Shown here: piece by piece, positions 22,590 through 34,000 of the stretch
How the letters are laid out: the number at the start of each line of letters is the position of its first letter
Position numbering within the stretch: position 1 is the stretch's first letter
From: Yersinia similis
GTDB taxonomy: Bacteria > Pseudomonadota > Gammaproteobacteria > Enterobacterales > Enterobacteriaceae
Assembly (NCBI RefSeq): GCF_001053095.1
Contig: NZ_CGBP01000006.1
Location: 124,001 to 188,000 of the forward strand
DNA length: 64,000 bases
Direction: 5' to 3'
The notes under the pieces: generated by a model
What the model was told of the DNA's origin: nothing
Databases searched by the model: none
Seen by the model: the letters and a program-made list of their open reading frames with translations, nothing else
Program-made: the position numbers and the translations under genes

Positions 22590-22606
22590 AACAGGTCAGA
22601 CCTCTT
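22590..22606. promoter_or_regulatory. Candidate FadR operator upstream of fadE
   Basis: The 17-mer aacaggtcagacctctt matches the FadR consensus aNcTGGTCNGACNtgtt well, with the central GGTCNGACC intact. It lies 20 bp before the fadE start, where FadR represses beta-oxidation genes. It overlaps or borders the ribosome site region (CAGGAGC at about 22,613). Assignment is by consensus from memory. Confidence 0.65.
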
Positions 22607-22625
22607 ACATCTCAGGAGCTTCATT

Positions 22626-25073
22626 ATGATAGTTCTTAGCATTGTTGCCTTGCTGGTTCTTATTGGTGTGTTGTTCTATCACCGAGTGAACCTCTATCTC
22701 AGCAGTTTAATTCTTCTGGTCTACACCGCCGCTTTGGGCGCATCGCAGTTATGGTCATTCTGGGTATTATTACCACTGGTGATTATTCTGTTGCCGCTGA
22801 CCCTAACGCCGCTGCGCAAGTCACTGTTTTCTGCGCCAGCATTACGGATTTTCCGTAGCGTCATGCCTGCCATGTCACGTACGGAAAAAGAAGCGATTGA
22901 TGCAGGGACCACCTGGTGGGAAGGTGATCTATTCCGAGGGGCTCCTGACTGGAAAAAATTACACAACTATCCAAAACCGCAACTAACCGCCGAAGAGCAA
23001 GCCTTTATCGATGGGCCAGTTGAAGAAGCCTGCCGTATGGCTAATGACTTCCAGATAACCCATGAACTGGCTGATTTGCCACCAGAATTATGGGCTTACC
23101 TGAAAGAAAAACGCTTCTTCGCGATGATCATTAAGAAAGAATATGGTGGCCTTGAGTTCTCCGCTTATGCTCAAGCCCGCGTGTTACAGAAACTAGCCGG
23201 GGTCTCAGGTATTCTGGCCATCACCGTTGGCGTGCCAAACTCCCTTGGCCCAGGTGAATTACTGCAACATTACGGCACTGAAGAGCAAAAAAATCATTAT
23301 CTGCCAAGATTAGCCCGGGGTGACGAGATCCCTTGCTTTGCACTGACCAGCCCGGAAGCCGGTTCTGATGCCGGTGCTATCCCTGATGTTGGTATTGTCT
23401 GTATGGGCGAGTGGCAAGGTAAACAGATTCTCGGCATGCGCCTGACCTGGAACAAACGCTATATTACGCTGGCACCCATCGCGACAGTTCTGGGACTGGC
23501 ATTCAAATTATCTGACCCCGATCACTTGCTGGGCGATACGGTAGACTTGGGGATTACCTGTGCCCTGATCCCAACCCGCACCCCAGGGGTGGAGATCGGG
23601 CATCGTCACTTCCCGCTCAATATACCGTTCCAAAATGGCCCCACCCGAGGTAAGGATATCTTTGTCCCCATTGATTACATCATCGGCGGCCCTCAAATGG
23701 CCGGTCAAGGTTGGCGGATGCTGGTGGAATGTCTGTCGGTGGGGCGTGGAATCACCTTGCCTTCCAATGCCACTGGTAGCCTGAAAAGTGTGGCGATGGG
23801 GATCGGTGCTTACGCTTATATTCGCCGTCAGTTCAAAATCTCCATCGGTAAGATGGAAGGGATTGAAGAGCCACTGGCGCGGATCGCCGGTAACACTTAT
23901 GTGATGGATGCAGCAGCAACCTTAATCACCAGCGGCATTATGATGGGCGAGAAACCGGCCGTCTTATCTGCCATTGTTAAATATCACTGTACACACCGTG
24001 GTCAACGCGCCGTGATGGATGCCATGGATATCGCCGGTGGTAAAGGGATCTGCCTTGGCCCTGCCAACTTTGTGGCCCGTGGTTATCAGGGCGCACCCAT
24101 CGGTATCACCGTCGAAGGCGCAAATATTCTGACCCGCAGTATGATTATCTTTGGTCAGGGAGCCATCCGTTGCCATCCGTTTGTTCTGGATGAGATGGCG
24201 GCGGCACAATCCAATGACGTTGCCGCTTTCGATAAAGCTCTGTTTGGTCATCTGGGCCACGTCGGTAGCAGTAAGGTTCGTAGTTTCTGGCTGGGCCTGA
24301 CCAATGGCCGTACCAGTGCAGCACCAGTCAAAGACAGCACCCGTCGTTATTATCAACAGCTAAACCGTCTGAGCGCTAACTTGGCCTTGCTGTCTGATAT
24401 TTCAATGGGCGTGCTGGGCGGTAGCCTGAAGCGTCGCGAACGTATCTCTGCCCGTTTAGGCGATATCCTCAGCCAATTGTATTTGGCATCTGCCACACTG
24501 AAACGCTATGAAGATGAAGGCCGTCAGAAAGAGGACTTGCCACTGGTACATTGGGGAGTACAAGATGCTCTGTATCAGGCCGAACAAGCACTGGATGACT
24601 TACTGCGTAACTTCCCGAATAGCTTTATTGCTGGATTGATGCGCGTCGTAGTCTTCCCATTTGGCCGTGTACATCGGGCACCGTCCGATCATCTGGATCA
24701 CCAGTTGGCGCAATTGCTGCAAGTTCCATCAGCCACCCGTAGCCGTATTGGCCGTGGTCAATACCTGACGCCAAGTGAATTTAACCCGGTAGGGTTATTG
24801 GAAGCGGCTTTACTGGATGTGATTGCCGCAGAACCGATCCACAAGCGCCTGAGTAAAGAAGCGGGTAAGAGCCTGCCCTTTACTTGCTTGGATCAGTTAG
24901 CTAAACAAGCCTTGGCAGAAGGTAAAATCAGCGCCGAAGAGGCCGCGTTGCTGACTAAAGCAGAAAACAGCCGTCTGCGTTCTATTAATGTGGATGAGTT
25001 TGACGCCAGCGCCTTGGCAGCAAACACCGTAGCCACAGAACCAGCTAAACAGCAGCAAACTGAAGCCGCATGA
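22626..25073 (+). CDS. fadE: Acyl-CoA dehydrogenase
   Basis: FAD-dependent enzyme that makes the first double bond in fatty-acid beta-oxidation. The product has 815 residues, matching the unusually long enterobacterial FadE. Residues 1-60 are hydrophobic (two or three spans, [20 protein letters not shown] ... [18 protein letters not shown]), suggesting membrane association. The dehydrogenase core follows: [18 protein letters not shown] near 237, [20 protein letters not shown] near 390 and [21 protein letters not shown] near 495 with the catalytic acidic residue region. The C-terminal 200 residues are the FadE-specific extension. A FadR site precedes it and a terminator follows. Confidence 0.97.
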   Translation: MIVLSIVALLVLIGVLFYHRVNLYLSSLILLVYTAALGASQLWSFWVLLPLVIILLPLTLTPLRKSLFSAPALRIFRSVMPAMSRTEKEAIDAGTTWWEGDLFRGAPDWKKLHNYPKPQLTAEEQAFIDGPVEEACRMANDFQITHELADLPPELWAYLKEKRFFAMIIKKEYGGLEFSAYAQARVLQKLAGVSGILAITVGVPNSLGPGELLQHYGTEEQKNHYLPRLARGDEIPCFALTSPEAGSDAGAIPDVGIVCMGEWQGKQILGMRLTWNKRYITLAPIATVLGLAFKLSDPDHLLGDTVDLGITCALIPTRTPGVEIGHRHFPLNIPFQNGPTRGKDIFVPIDYIIGGPQMAGQGWRMLVECLSVGRGITLPSNATGSLKSVAMGIGAYAYIRRQFKISIGKMEGIEEPLARIAGNTYVMDAAATLITSGIMMGEKPAVLSAIVKYHCTHRGQRAVMDAMDIAGGKGICLGPANFVARGYQGAPIGITVEGANILTRSMIIFGQGAIRCHPFVLDEMAAAQSNDVAAFDKALFGHLGHVGSSKVRSFWLGLTNGRTSAAPVKDSTRRYYQQLNRLSANLALLSDISMGVLGGSLKRRERISARLGDILSQLYLASATLKRYEDEGRQKEDLPLVHWGVQDALYQAEQALDDLLRNFPNSFIAGLMRVVVFPFGRVHRAPSDHLDHQLAQLLQVPSATRSRIGRGQYLTPSEFNPVGLLEAALLDVIAAEPIHKRLSKEAGKSLPFTCLDQLAKQALAEGKISAEEAALLTKAENSRLRSINVDEFDASALAANTVATEPAKQQQTEAA

Positions 25074-25110
25074 TGTATCCAGCTTATTTATAATCAGTAT
25101 AGAAATAATC

Positions 25111-25143
25111 AACTAAGCCTCCGATTAAGGAGGCTTAGTTTTA
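25111..25143 (+). terminator. Terminator of fadE
   Basis: Perfect 12-bp stem (25111-25122 aactaagcctcc, 25129-25140 ggaggcttagtt), 6-base loop, ending in a short T-rich stretch. It starts 37 bp after fadE and could also serve the convergent regulator gene on the minus strand. Confidence 0.85.
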
Positions 25144-25198
25144 TGTTTAATAAAAAAACACTTAATTCAGCAATTATTTCATCTGGTTATCTGATAAA

Positions 25199-25324
25199 TA
25201 TGCCCAAAATAATTTGAGGTGCAGGAAGGCCGCAACTCAGTGCATCACGAGGGGCTTACATCAGTAAGTGACTGGGGGGAGCGAAGGCAGCCAACGCACA
25301 TGCAACTTGAAGTCTGACGAATAT
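25199..25324. repeat. Full-length ERIC element overlapping the end of the PapB-like gene
   Basis: About 126 bp, the canonical ERIC size. The central block ggggcttacatcagtaagtg and actgggg.gagcg is the hallmark ERIC sequence, and the ends (tgcccaaaataatttgag, caacttgaagtctgacgaat) are the usual inverted termini. The right 80 bp overlap the coding end of the minus-strand gene at 25245-25991, supplying its last 24 or so codons and its stop. Confidence 0.88.
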
Positions 25325-25991
25325 AAAATGGCAGTAATTGCACTACCCGCTCATTTAGACGATGTAATTTACGCATGTTCTGCCAGAAATCCTCTTGGTT
25401 CATCTTATAAACTGAACAGACCCACTCCTCCGTAGCCCCTTCAACCAGATGCCGGTGCAGTGCCGCCCGCAGCGAGATTTTAGTCACTTTGGCAATATCC
25501 ATTAATAGCGTCAATTGCACCTCATCGACCTCTCCTGGGGAAATTCGCCCTCGGAACAACTCACAGGGTGAGCACTGGGCGCTCGCCGAGAGTAACGACT
25601 GCCCCTGCTGTAAATAACTGGCGACAGCATCTGATTCATAATAGTGGCTGAAATAGAGCAGCCTAAGTGCCGTCTGCCGTAATATTTGGCTGATTTCCGA
25701 TTGCGTAATGCGCCCCATCAATAACAGGCGCAAACCCTGCACCCCGAGTAATCGCTGTAAAGTGGCGCGCACATTTTTATCGATGAGATTCTCATCCCAT
25801 AACATGCGGTTACTGACATCAGATAAGCTAAAACCACATCCCAATAAATAGATAGCGCAGGCAGTTCGCCAAAACTGCCGCCTCAATGTGATGTGCTGTA
25901 AAATGCCGATCGGGATATCGGCAACCAAACGATGAAGTTCTTCCCCCTCCGCGGGATCCTCACATGCAGTTGTGGCCTGCCATTTCAGCAT
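25245..25991 (-). CDS. PapB/FocB-domain regulator of the adhesin operon, C-terminus altered by ERIC
   Basis: A 248-residue protein. Residues about 146-223 resemble the PapB family of fimbrial regulators: FRGRISPGEVDEVQLTLLMDI, then LRAALHRHLVEGATEEWVCSVYKMNQEDFW and MRKLHRLNERVVQLLPFY, the DNA-binding region of that family. Residues 1-145 match nothing I recognise and make it twice the size of PapB. The last 24 residues (from about RQTSSCMCVGC on) are encoded by an ERIC element, so the natural end is probably near residue 224, where PapB proteins also stop. It begins 1 bp after the glycosyltransferase stop, so it is the last gene of the tpsB-tpsA-glycosyltransferase transcript. A role in controlling that operon is inference. 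Confidence 0.65.
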   Translation of the reverse strand: MLKWQATTACEDPAEGEELHRLVADIPIGILQHITLRRQFWRTACAIYLLGCGFSLSDVSNRMLWDENLIDKNVRATLQRLLGVQGLRLLLMGRITQSEISQILRQTALRLLYFSHYYESDAVASYLQQGQSLLSASAQCSPCELFRGRISPGEVDEVQLTLLMDIAKVTKISLRAALHRHLVEGATEEWVCSVYKMNQEDFWQNMRKLHRLNERVVQLLPFYIRQTSSCMCVGCLRSPQSLTDVSPS

Positions 25992-25992
25992 A

Positions 25993-27846
25993 CTAATTCA
26001 CATCCTGATGGCCGTTATCCAGCAAGGCACGAACGATCTGCCCGAATTGCTCGGGTTTACCGGTAAACAGCACATTATCGGGTTGAGTTTGTAACAACTG
26101 ACGGCGTAGACCATTGCGCCAGTTTGTATCCGTAATTAACTGTACCGTCGCCGTAATATATTGCTCCACATTATGTGTAATCAGTTCTTCAGCCAAACCC
26201 AGACGGCGAAATAGCCCTTCATCAATATGCTCATGGACTTCCTCCCCACTCAGACAAACACCAGGCAACCCCTGCCGCACCGTATCGACGATGCCATTGG
26301 TATTGCCGAAAGGAAACGGATTAATAAACAGATCGCACTGATTAATTACCTGTAAATAACTCTGATAATTTAAGTGTTCATAAACTTTGGCTGAAGTAAC
26401 AATCTCATTAACCGCTTTTTCCATAACCCGATGAGTTATACCCCAGCAAAAACCAACCAGAAAATGAAATACGACGGGCAACGGCGCTCGCAAGGCTATT
26501 TCTGCACAGGCGGCTAAAAAACGAGGGTTAATTTTCATCGCTGAAGCACAAACGGCAATATGTACCGTTTCGCGCTGAATAAATTGCTGTATGGGTTCCG
26601 GTTGAGTGATATTGGCTGGCGGCACATAAGGTAGGCAATCTTTAGGTAAAGAAACCACCTTCTCGGAGAAGCACGCGATATCGCCCAAATAATCCTCCTC
26701 CACCAACACGGCATCAATATAGTCAGAATGGGTGGTTGCCGGGTGGCCTAACGCCATCACTTGCAAGGGAGCCAGTCGTAAATTAGTCAACGCTACCGTC
26801 ATCGGGAACATCCCCACACTGGGAAAATAAATGACATCCGGGCGTAACTGTTGTGCCAGCGCCATAATCGTTTCGACCGCCCCCGCTCGGCTAACCTCAG
26901 TGAAATCATCAAATACTTTTCGGGTAATATCATCTGTTGCCTCTGCAATCGCCACGCCATGAGTCGAAAACTGCTCACGAGCTGCCCGCAGAGTACTGGA
27001 GTGCGTTCGATAGATAGAATGACCACTGTTAAACCACTCTAAAATCACTAACATCAATGGTTTGCTACGCAATGGTGGCAGTTCATTCATATCAGATAAT
27101 CCATTTTTGAGCATGGTTTTACGTAAATGAAAATTAATACTTCGCTTTATGGTGTGTTTTTTCGCCATGTCGGCATAACTGCAATGCATATACACATCAT
27201 GCAAAATACGCTCAGGTAACCCCTCAAGACTGATCAGTGTTAAGAGTTTTTCAGGTAACCACGCCAATAAAGTCTCACGCTTTTCATGCCCCGCCGCACT
27301 CGGCAAAATTCGGGGGGATAATAAAGCCAGAAATAATGCGGCTGTTGCCTGCGGATTAAATTGCCATAATATATCCGGTTGCAGCGGAATACCTGATTCG
27401 GGTAAATACATCACACAAAATTTAAGGAAGTTATTTCGCTCGAATCGCAACGGGTGTGAGCACCCTTCTCCGGCTTCATTAAGGTTAGTGATCACATGAT
27501 CAGCGTGACCAAAAGTCGATGCTGCAAAAATCAACGCAATCCAACGGTGGAAGTTGATTAGCTGAAGAAAACCTGTTTCTGAAATCACAAACCCGGGATC
27601 AGAAAATAAGCATCCGATAGCAGCAGCCAAGCGATTACAATAATATTCTTGTTGCTGTATTGGCTGTTTATTCAGAGAAAAAACATCCCAGCGCCCATAT
27701 TGGGTATCTAGCTTCTCCAACATCAGTATCAATAATCTGCCCGCATCTTCATAACGCCGGGTACAGACCAAAAACTCAAAGTGAGGCAATGAAAACGCAA
27801 CTGATGCCTCTACCACTGGTGTTAATTCTACTGATTTACCCGCCAT
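25993..27846 (-). CDS. HMW1C-type cytoplasmic N-glycosyltransferase (GT41)
   Basis: A 617-residue protein, close to the 620 of Haemophilus HMW1C. These enzymes transfer glucose or galactose from UDP-sugar to Asn in N-X-S/T sequons of an adhesin before export. The N-terminal half is the all-alpha domain; the GT-B half starts near 260. The conserved loop FNSGHSIYRTHS holds His276, and ASAMKINPRF holds Lys438, matching the catalytic-region His277 and UDP-binding Lys441 of the Actinobacillus enzyme as I recall them. The nucleotide-binding stretch LFINPFPFGNTNGIVDTVRQGLP and SGEEVHEHIDEGLF follow. Ribosome site GGGAG lies 8-9 bases before the ATG. It follows the adhesin gene by 154 bp and is the natural modifier of that adhesin. 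Confidence 0.92.
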   Translation of the reverse strand: MAGKSVELTPVVEASVAFSLPHFEFLVCTRRYEDAGRLLILMLEKLDTQYGRWDVFSLNKQPIQQQEYYCNRLAAAIGCLFSDPGFVISETGFLQLINFHRWIALIFAASTFGHADHVITNLNEAGEGCSHPLRFERNNFLKFCVMYLPESGIPLQPDILWQFNPQATAALFLALLSPRILPSAAGHEKRETLLAWLPEKLLTLISLEGLPERILHDVYMHCSYADMAKKHTIKRSINFHLRKTMLKNGLSDMNELPPLRSKPLMLVILEWFNSGHSIYRTHSSTLRAAREQFSTHGVAIAEATDDITRKVFDDFTEVSRAGAVETIMALAQQLRPDVIYFPSVGMFPMTVALTNLRLAPLQVMALGHPATTHSDYIDAVLVEEDYLGDIACFSEKVVSLPKDCLPYVPPANITQPEPIQQFIQRETVHIAVCASAMKINPRFLAACAEIALRAPLPVVFHFLVGFCWGITHRVMEKAVNEIVTSAKVYEHLNYQSYLQVINQCDLFINPFPFGNTNGIVDTVRQGLPGVCLSGEEVHEHIDEGLFRRLGLAEELITHNVEQYITATVQLITDTNWRNGLRRQLLQTQPDNVLFTGKPEQFGQIVRALLDNGHQDVN

Positions 27847-27924
27847 TACCCGATCTCCCTATCAGCTCAGGGCTTACCCTCTATTTAGCCAAGCCCCGCT
27901 GTATCGTTAATAGTATTAAATTAA

Positions 27925-27993
27925 TATACCCAAAATAATTCGAGTTGCAGGAAGACGGCCAACGCTCATGCAGCTTGAAGTATGGCGGGTATA
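27925..27993. repeat. Short ERIC-derived palindromic element inside the adhesin operon
   Basis: A 69-bp element with inverted ends (tataccc ... gggtata; ttcgagttgca ... tgcagcttgaa). It is the two outer arms of ERIC joined with the central 55-60 bp missing. It lies between tpsA (stop at 28001) and the glycosyltransferase start (27846), so the polycistronic RNA would fold a stable hairpin at this junction. Confidence 0.75.
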
Positions 27994-28000
27994 ACGTGTT

Positions 28001-31000
28001 TTACTTCTTGACCATCATGGGGAGATGGGGTTGCCCCTTGTCTAAAATATACTTATCGCAAGGTTCATGTTCAGAGGCCTCACTCAGAGGGAGACAAACC
28101 ATAATTCCGGTAACGCCCGCCGCACTTTGCTCCGATTCATTGACAACAGATGAAGATAAATCACGCCCTTCAAGGGTACTCAAGATATGGTTTCGCGCCA
28201 TTATCAACATGTCTAGATCCTCTCTTTTCTGATATGGGATTAACGTCGAGGTCTGTTCTGTATTTTTCTCATCATCGGTTGATGCTGGGGGCAATACAGG
28301 GTCAGTAACCGGTGGTAAAGGTGTATATTTACCCCTTGTCGGGTTATCACTTTCACGTGCCTTACTGTCTTCTGGCTGGGTCTTATCAATCGGTTTACCA
28401 TTAATAGTCACGTGCTCACCGATGGTTTCAGGCAATGCTATAAATACTGGCGGTTTATATGAGCCGGTCCCTCCTCCGATAACGATGTCATTAAGTAACG
28501 CACTTTCATCGAGGAAAACACCGTGGCTATTATCTGAATGACCATTGATTTCGCCGCCACTGACAGCCCCATTAATATGTACGCCGTGGCCATCATCAGA
28601 CGTTTTGCCATTAATCGTAGTATTGCCGTTATTGATTAATGAGCCATTAATCTCTACCCCATGACCGTCAGTGGCGTTGCCGCTCAGGGAGGTGTTATCA
28701 AGGGTATGATTGCCGGCCAGTTGCACCCCGGTGCCTTCCTCACCACGGGCATTGCCGCTGACCGTTAGCGGATCATCCGCACCGCCGCCGCTCAGGGTAA
28801 CGTCTTTACCCACGTCGATGCCGGTGCCGTTGACCGTGTCGCCCTGCACCGCACTGCCGTGATTGCCGGACAGATTGGCCGCCAGATCGACCCCCTGGCC
28901 CTCGTTGCTGTTGCCATGGAGCGTGGCGTTATCCAGCGTGGTCTCGCCATCGACGTGGATCCCTGCGCCGCTGTCGGAAGTGCCGTTAACCGTGCCGCCG
29001 GTGATCGCGCCCTCAAGTTGCACGCCGTCACCTTTTTCAGCTTTACCGGCGAGGGTGGTATTGCCGCTATTGGTCAGCGGGCCGGTGATATCCACACCGG
29101 TGCCGTCAGTGGCGTTGCCGCTCAGCGTGGTGTTATCAAGGGTATTATTGCCGCCCAGTTGTACGCCGGTGCCTTTTTCACCACTGGCATTGCCGGTAAT
29201 GGCCAATAGATCGTCTGCCCCACCACCAATGAGGTCGGGATCTTGGCTGATAGCCACCCCAACACCATTAACGGTTACACCATGTACTGCGCTGCCATTG
29301 CTGCCAGTCAGATCTGCGGTGATATTCACCCCCGCACCATCAGTACTGCTGCCGTTCAACGTAGCGTTATCGAGTGTGCTTTCGCCATCCACCTTGATAC
29401 CGCTCGCCCCTGTGGAGGTGCCATTGACCGTGCCACCGGTGATCACGCCATCCAACTGCACACCGTCGCCATTATCCGCCAGGCCAGTGATCACGGTAGA
29501 TCCATTATTGGTCAGCGGACCGGTGATATCGATACCGGTGCCATCGGTGGCATTACCGCTCAATGTCGTATTGTCGAGGGTGTTATTACCACCCAATGTT
29601 ACGCCACTGCCTTTTTCACCAGTCGCATTACCGTTGACGGCCAACAGATCATCGGCACTACCGCCGGTAAGAATGACATCTTTATCAATAACGACACCCG
29701 TGCCATTGACCACATCACCCTGCACGGAGCTCCCCTTACTGCCCACTACATTGGCACCGATTTCAATGCCTTTACCCTCCGTACTATTACCTATCAGTGC
29801 CGTATTGCTAAGCACACTCTCGCCATCGACTTTAACCCCGCTGCCGTTGGTCGACATGCCGTTGATGCGGCTGTTTTCAAGTGATCCATTGATTTGCACA
29901 CCAATGCCATTCGCCGACGTACCGTTAACCACACTATCACTTAGCGAACCATTGACCTGTGCACCGATCCCCAAACCAGAAGCAGTGCCATTTAGGATCA
30001 CATTCCCTTGGTTAGCTAGTGGGCCCGTGATATCCAAAGCGATACCATCAACCGCAGAGCTATTTAAACTGGTATTACTTAAATCATTATTACCATTGAG
30101 TTTTATTCCGGTGCCAGTGCCTGTTGTCGCCATACCTTGTAGAATCAATAAGTCAGCTTCACTGGTCCCGGTAACGTTTAAGTTTTCGCCAATATCAATG
30201 CCATAACCGATACCATCAGTGGTGCCATTAACAAAACTCTGATGAATACCTTTTATATCACTGGTGACCTCCACCCCGTTGCCATTAGTACTGCTACCAT
30301 TGAGCGAGGCATTATCCAGCACAGCATGGGTGGTAACACTAGAACCAGGTAGCGAATCAACTTTGATGCCGCTGCTATTAATTGATCTCCCGATCAGTAC
30401 AGTATCAGTGATATTGGCATTACCACTGATGCGTAGACCTTCGGCTTGGGTTGAAATGCCAGTCACATTAATACGATTAATTTGATGCTCGCCACTGAAT
30501 AAATGGACCCCTGTGCCATCGGTGCTGGCTCCTTCAATAGTGACAGGGCCAGTACTGTTATTCACTACGCCGGAAATAGCGACCCCGCCGCCTGTAACAC
30601 TACTACCTTTAATGAGCGTATCACCCTCACCATTTAATACTATCGTATCATTACTGGTAGGGAAGTTAATGCCGGTACCGCTGGTTGACCGCCCCTCCAT
30701 TATTAAAGAACCATTATTATTGATCGTTAATTTTTTGGGGCTGGTATAAGTTATACCATTACCACCTGCGGTAACTTGTGCGCCTTTATTTTCACCGAGG
30801 AAAAATAATTTGCTGCCTTTAGCAATATTAAGTGTATTGGCACCACTAAAATCAATCCCTCTGCGTGTTGCACCGGTGCCTTCTGTCTCGCCTTGAAATG
30901 TGGCATTCCCTTCAACAGATAAGCTACTATTGGCTCTAAACCCAACGCCTGAACCCAGTATCGTATTCAATGCTTTACCGGTTACCGAGCTATTTTGGGC

Positions 31001-34000
31001 TTTTATACTGATATTACCCCCCAAACTTAATGCTGAACTTAATGTAGTCGGTAAAGCAGCCTGTGTTTCAGAATAAACGGTAATGTTACCCGCTCGGGCA
31101 TTCAGTGCCACATCAGTAAAATAGACATTTCTCGCCCCCTTTGATGAACCATTAATATTAATATCATTATCAGTTGATGTAAGGTTAGTATTTATCAGAT
31201 AAACTGATGCTAGCGTAGCAATACCCGAGTTAGTCTTACCGCTTAAGGTAATATTCCCTTGCGCTATAATATTATTACGTGAACTCTCTGAATTCCCTTG
31301 AATAAGGAGCCCCTCACCATCACCGATGTCACCCCCCGTGGTCACTCCCACCAGATTAATATCTTTTTTAGCATTTAAAGTAGTATTGGATTTAATCACC
31401 CCCCCTTCTTTTTTTGATGTTCCATTGGCAGTAATATTACCCGTTGTTGCAGTAATATTAGAATCACGTATCGCCCATCCAGCAGACCCCGTCGAATTAG
31501 ACTCAACATTAATCTCATTTGCGGTAAGATTAACATTGGCCAACGCTATACCTCTGAAACCATTGCTATTTAGCGTGAAATTTCCGCTTTTAGTTTCAAT
31601 ATTAGCTTCAGCAATACCAATGCCTCCACCTGAAACATTGCTAGAACTAATGACTGTTATTGATATATCGTTTCCAGCAGTGATATTGACTTTATTAGAT
31701 GAGGTTCCAAGGATTGTGATTGCCTCCACAGATGGTGCAGCGGTAATAGCAACTAATGATATATTCTGACCCGCACTCACCCTACTATTTTCTTTGACAG
31801 TAAAGGATTTATCATTGGGAGCATTTAAGTTGGTTTTAATATCATTTTTAGCCGTAAGAATGGTGTTCACCAACACCACCGCATCATTAGCACTAATATT
31901 GCCATTCATTGAAATATTGTTAGCAGTTATAGTGGCATTATTAAAAGGACTACCTTTCACCCCACTAATATTTAAATCAAAGTCTCCATTCTTAGCTATT
32001 ATATTGGCGTAATCTACAGAAACAGTGCTCCCAATCTCTTTCCCTTCATTAACCGCGATCAGAGAGATGTTACCATCAGCGGTAATATTGACATTGTTAC
32101 TACTGGAATTACCGCTGATCTTTATTGCATCAGCACCCGGATAGGCCGAATTAGTCGTCACACCATGCAGATTAACATTACCACTGGCGTTTAAATTGGT
32201 TTTACCTGAGATCCAAATGCCTTTATTGATGGTAGTAGCATTGGCATTAATATCACCGGAGGTTGCGGTAACATTACTATCTCTTAGTAAAAAACCATCA
32301 GCTCCAGTGACATTGACTGCAAATTTAACATCCTTAGCACTGAGCTGCGAATTATTGACCTGAAGCCCATAAGCATTCTGAACAACAATATTGCCATTTA
32401 TATCAAATAAAATACTGCCAGACTTTGACAAAACACTGCCATTAACAAAGTTCACTCCACCTGACGACCTCCCCGCCCCTTGGAATGTGATATTCTTATC
32501 ACTGGTAATTGTTGCATTAGTGAATGACCCCATCCATGAAACATTGGAGTTAGACCTCATCGAAAAAGTCATATTTCCCACACCCGTCAAGGTCGAATTA
32601 TTTGATATATCAATACCACGCCATCCTTGCCCACGGCTGTTACTACTCACGCCGGAGATGACGGTTTCGCCAGCGACGCTAATATTAGCCGCATTACTGA
32701 TATTCACCCCAACTTGTGAGGCTAATGCGGTATTTCCATCCAAGGTGAAATTGCCAACATCATATCGCCCGCCCAGTAAGCTAATACGTGCCGTATTATT
32801 ATCATTGGCATGTTTAGCTACAAGATCACCACCATTTAATAGCACTTGGCTATTATTCAGCGTGATGGAAGAATCCGCAGTAGTATTTCCTGCTAATAAA
32901 TTTAAATTTAACTTTCCAGCATCAGCGGTAATATTATTATTAACCACTATATTACCGTCAGCATGTAACGTCAGCGTCGCATCGCCTCCAGCGGTTTTAG
33001 TGATATCGGCTTGTACGGTTATATTGCACCACTGACACCCTGATAAACTGGCGTTGCTGGTCGTTACCGTGACATTAGTGCCACTATTAAGTTGAGTATT
33101 AATACTACTATTGAGGATCTGAGCAGTATTGCTCGTTGGAATAAAAACATGGGCATTGGAAACAACCCCAGTGGGTATATTACCCGTCTCAGTCATCACA
33201 CCACTCTGTGCGCCACTACCAACAATCGTCACCTCCGCAGGATCCAATAACCAATGGCCAGCATCACCACGTTCCGCACTGGCATTCACTTGCCCAAAAG
33301 CTTGTAAATTGCGTTGACTAGATGTTTCGACCAGACCGCCATCGCCCGATTGAGGCCCGCCCCTGGCTCGGATATTACCGTGAAAACCGGTGTAATCCCC
33401 AGACCATAAAACCGCAGTTCCTCCCGGCCCACTATGAGATGCCGAAACATCAATACTACTGCCTTTTTCCATCACTACAGCCGTGGCATTTTTGATCTGA
33501 TTATCTTTGCCTTGCCAGCCCCCCCCCACTAAGACAGTGCCACCGCCTGCAGTGCCCTTCGCTTCAATGTTACTGTTTTTATTCAGATAAATATGTTTCC
33601 CTTCAACAACCGCACGTCCTCCACGCCCCTGCTGATTGTTAACATTGATGGTCCCCATCTGGCTGACAACCCCCTCACCACCGCCATCAAGATGAATAAC
33701 ACCATTTTTCGCTGACAACCCTTTAGCTTGCAGGATCCCGGTATTATCAATCACCGTATCCATCAGCATATCTTTACCCTTAGCCGTCAGTTGGATCACA
33801 CCGCCATCAGCCTGAATTAGTCCACCATTTTGAATCAATGCAGCAACGGTTTCTCCCTGAATCCGTACACCTAATAAATTCCCATGATCCAGATTCAAGG
33901 TCACGCTGTGGCCGACTGCCAGCACAGTTTTCCCTTGTGGGGTGGTGATAGACCCTGAACGCTGGTTATCAATCCGGTTACCTACCAGTGCGATATACCC

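Noticed and set aside
24897-25112. 71-codon minus-strand frame at the fadE end
   Set aside because: Lies within conserved fadE coding sequence and the terminator; shadow frame.
28863-30206. 447-codon open frame antisense to the TpsA repeats, Pro/Ser/Val/Leu rich
   Set aside because: It mirrors the repeated, Gly/Asn/Thr-rich codons of tpsA on the other strand; period and composition come from the sense repeats. No ribosome site or family similarity.
32391-33035. 214-codon frame antisense to tpsA
   Set aside because: Shadow of the Asn/Ala/Gly-rich sense frame; low-complexity hydrophobic product without a family pattern.
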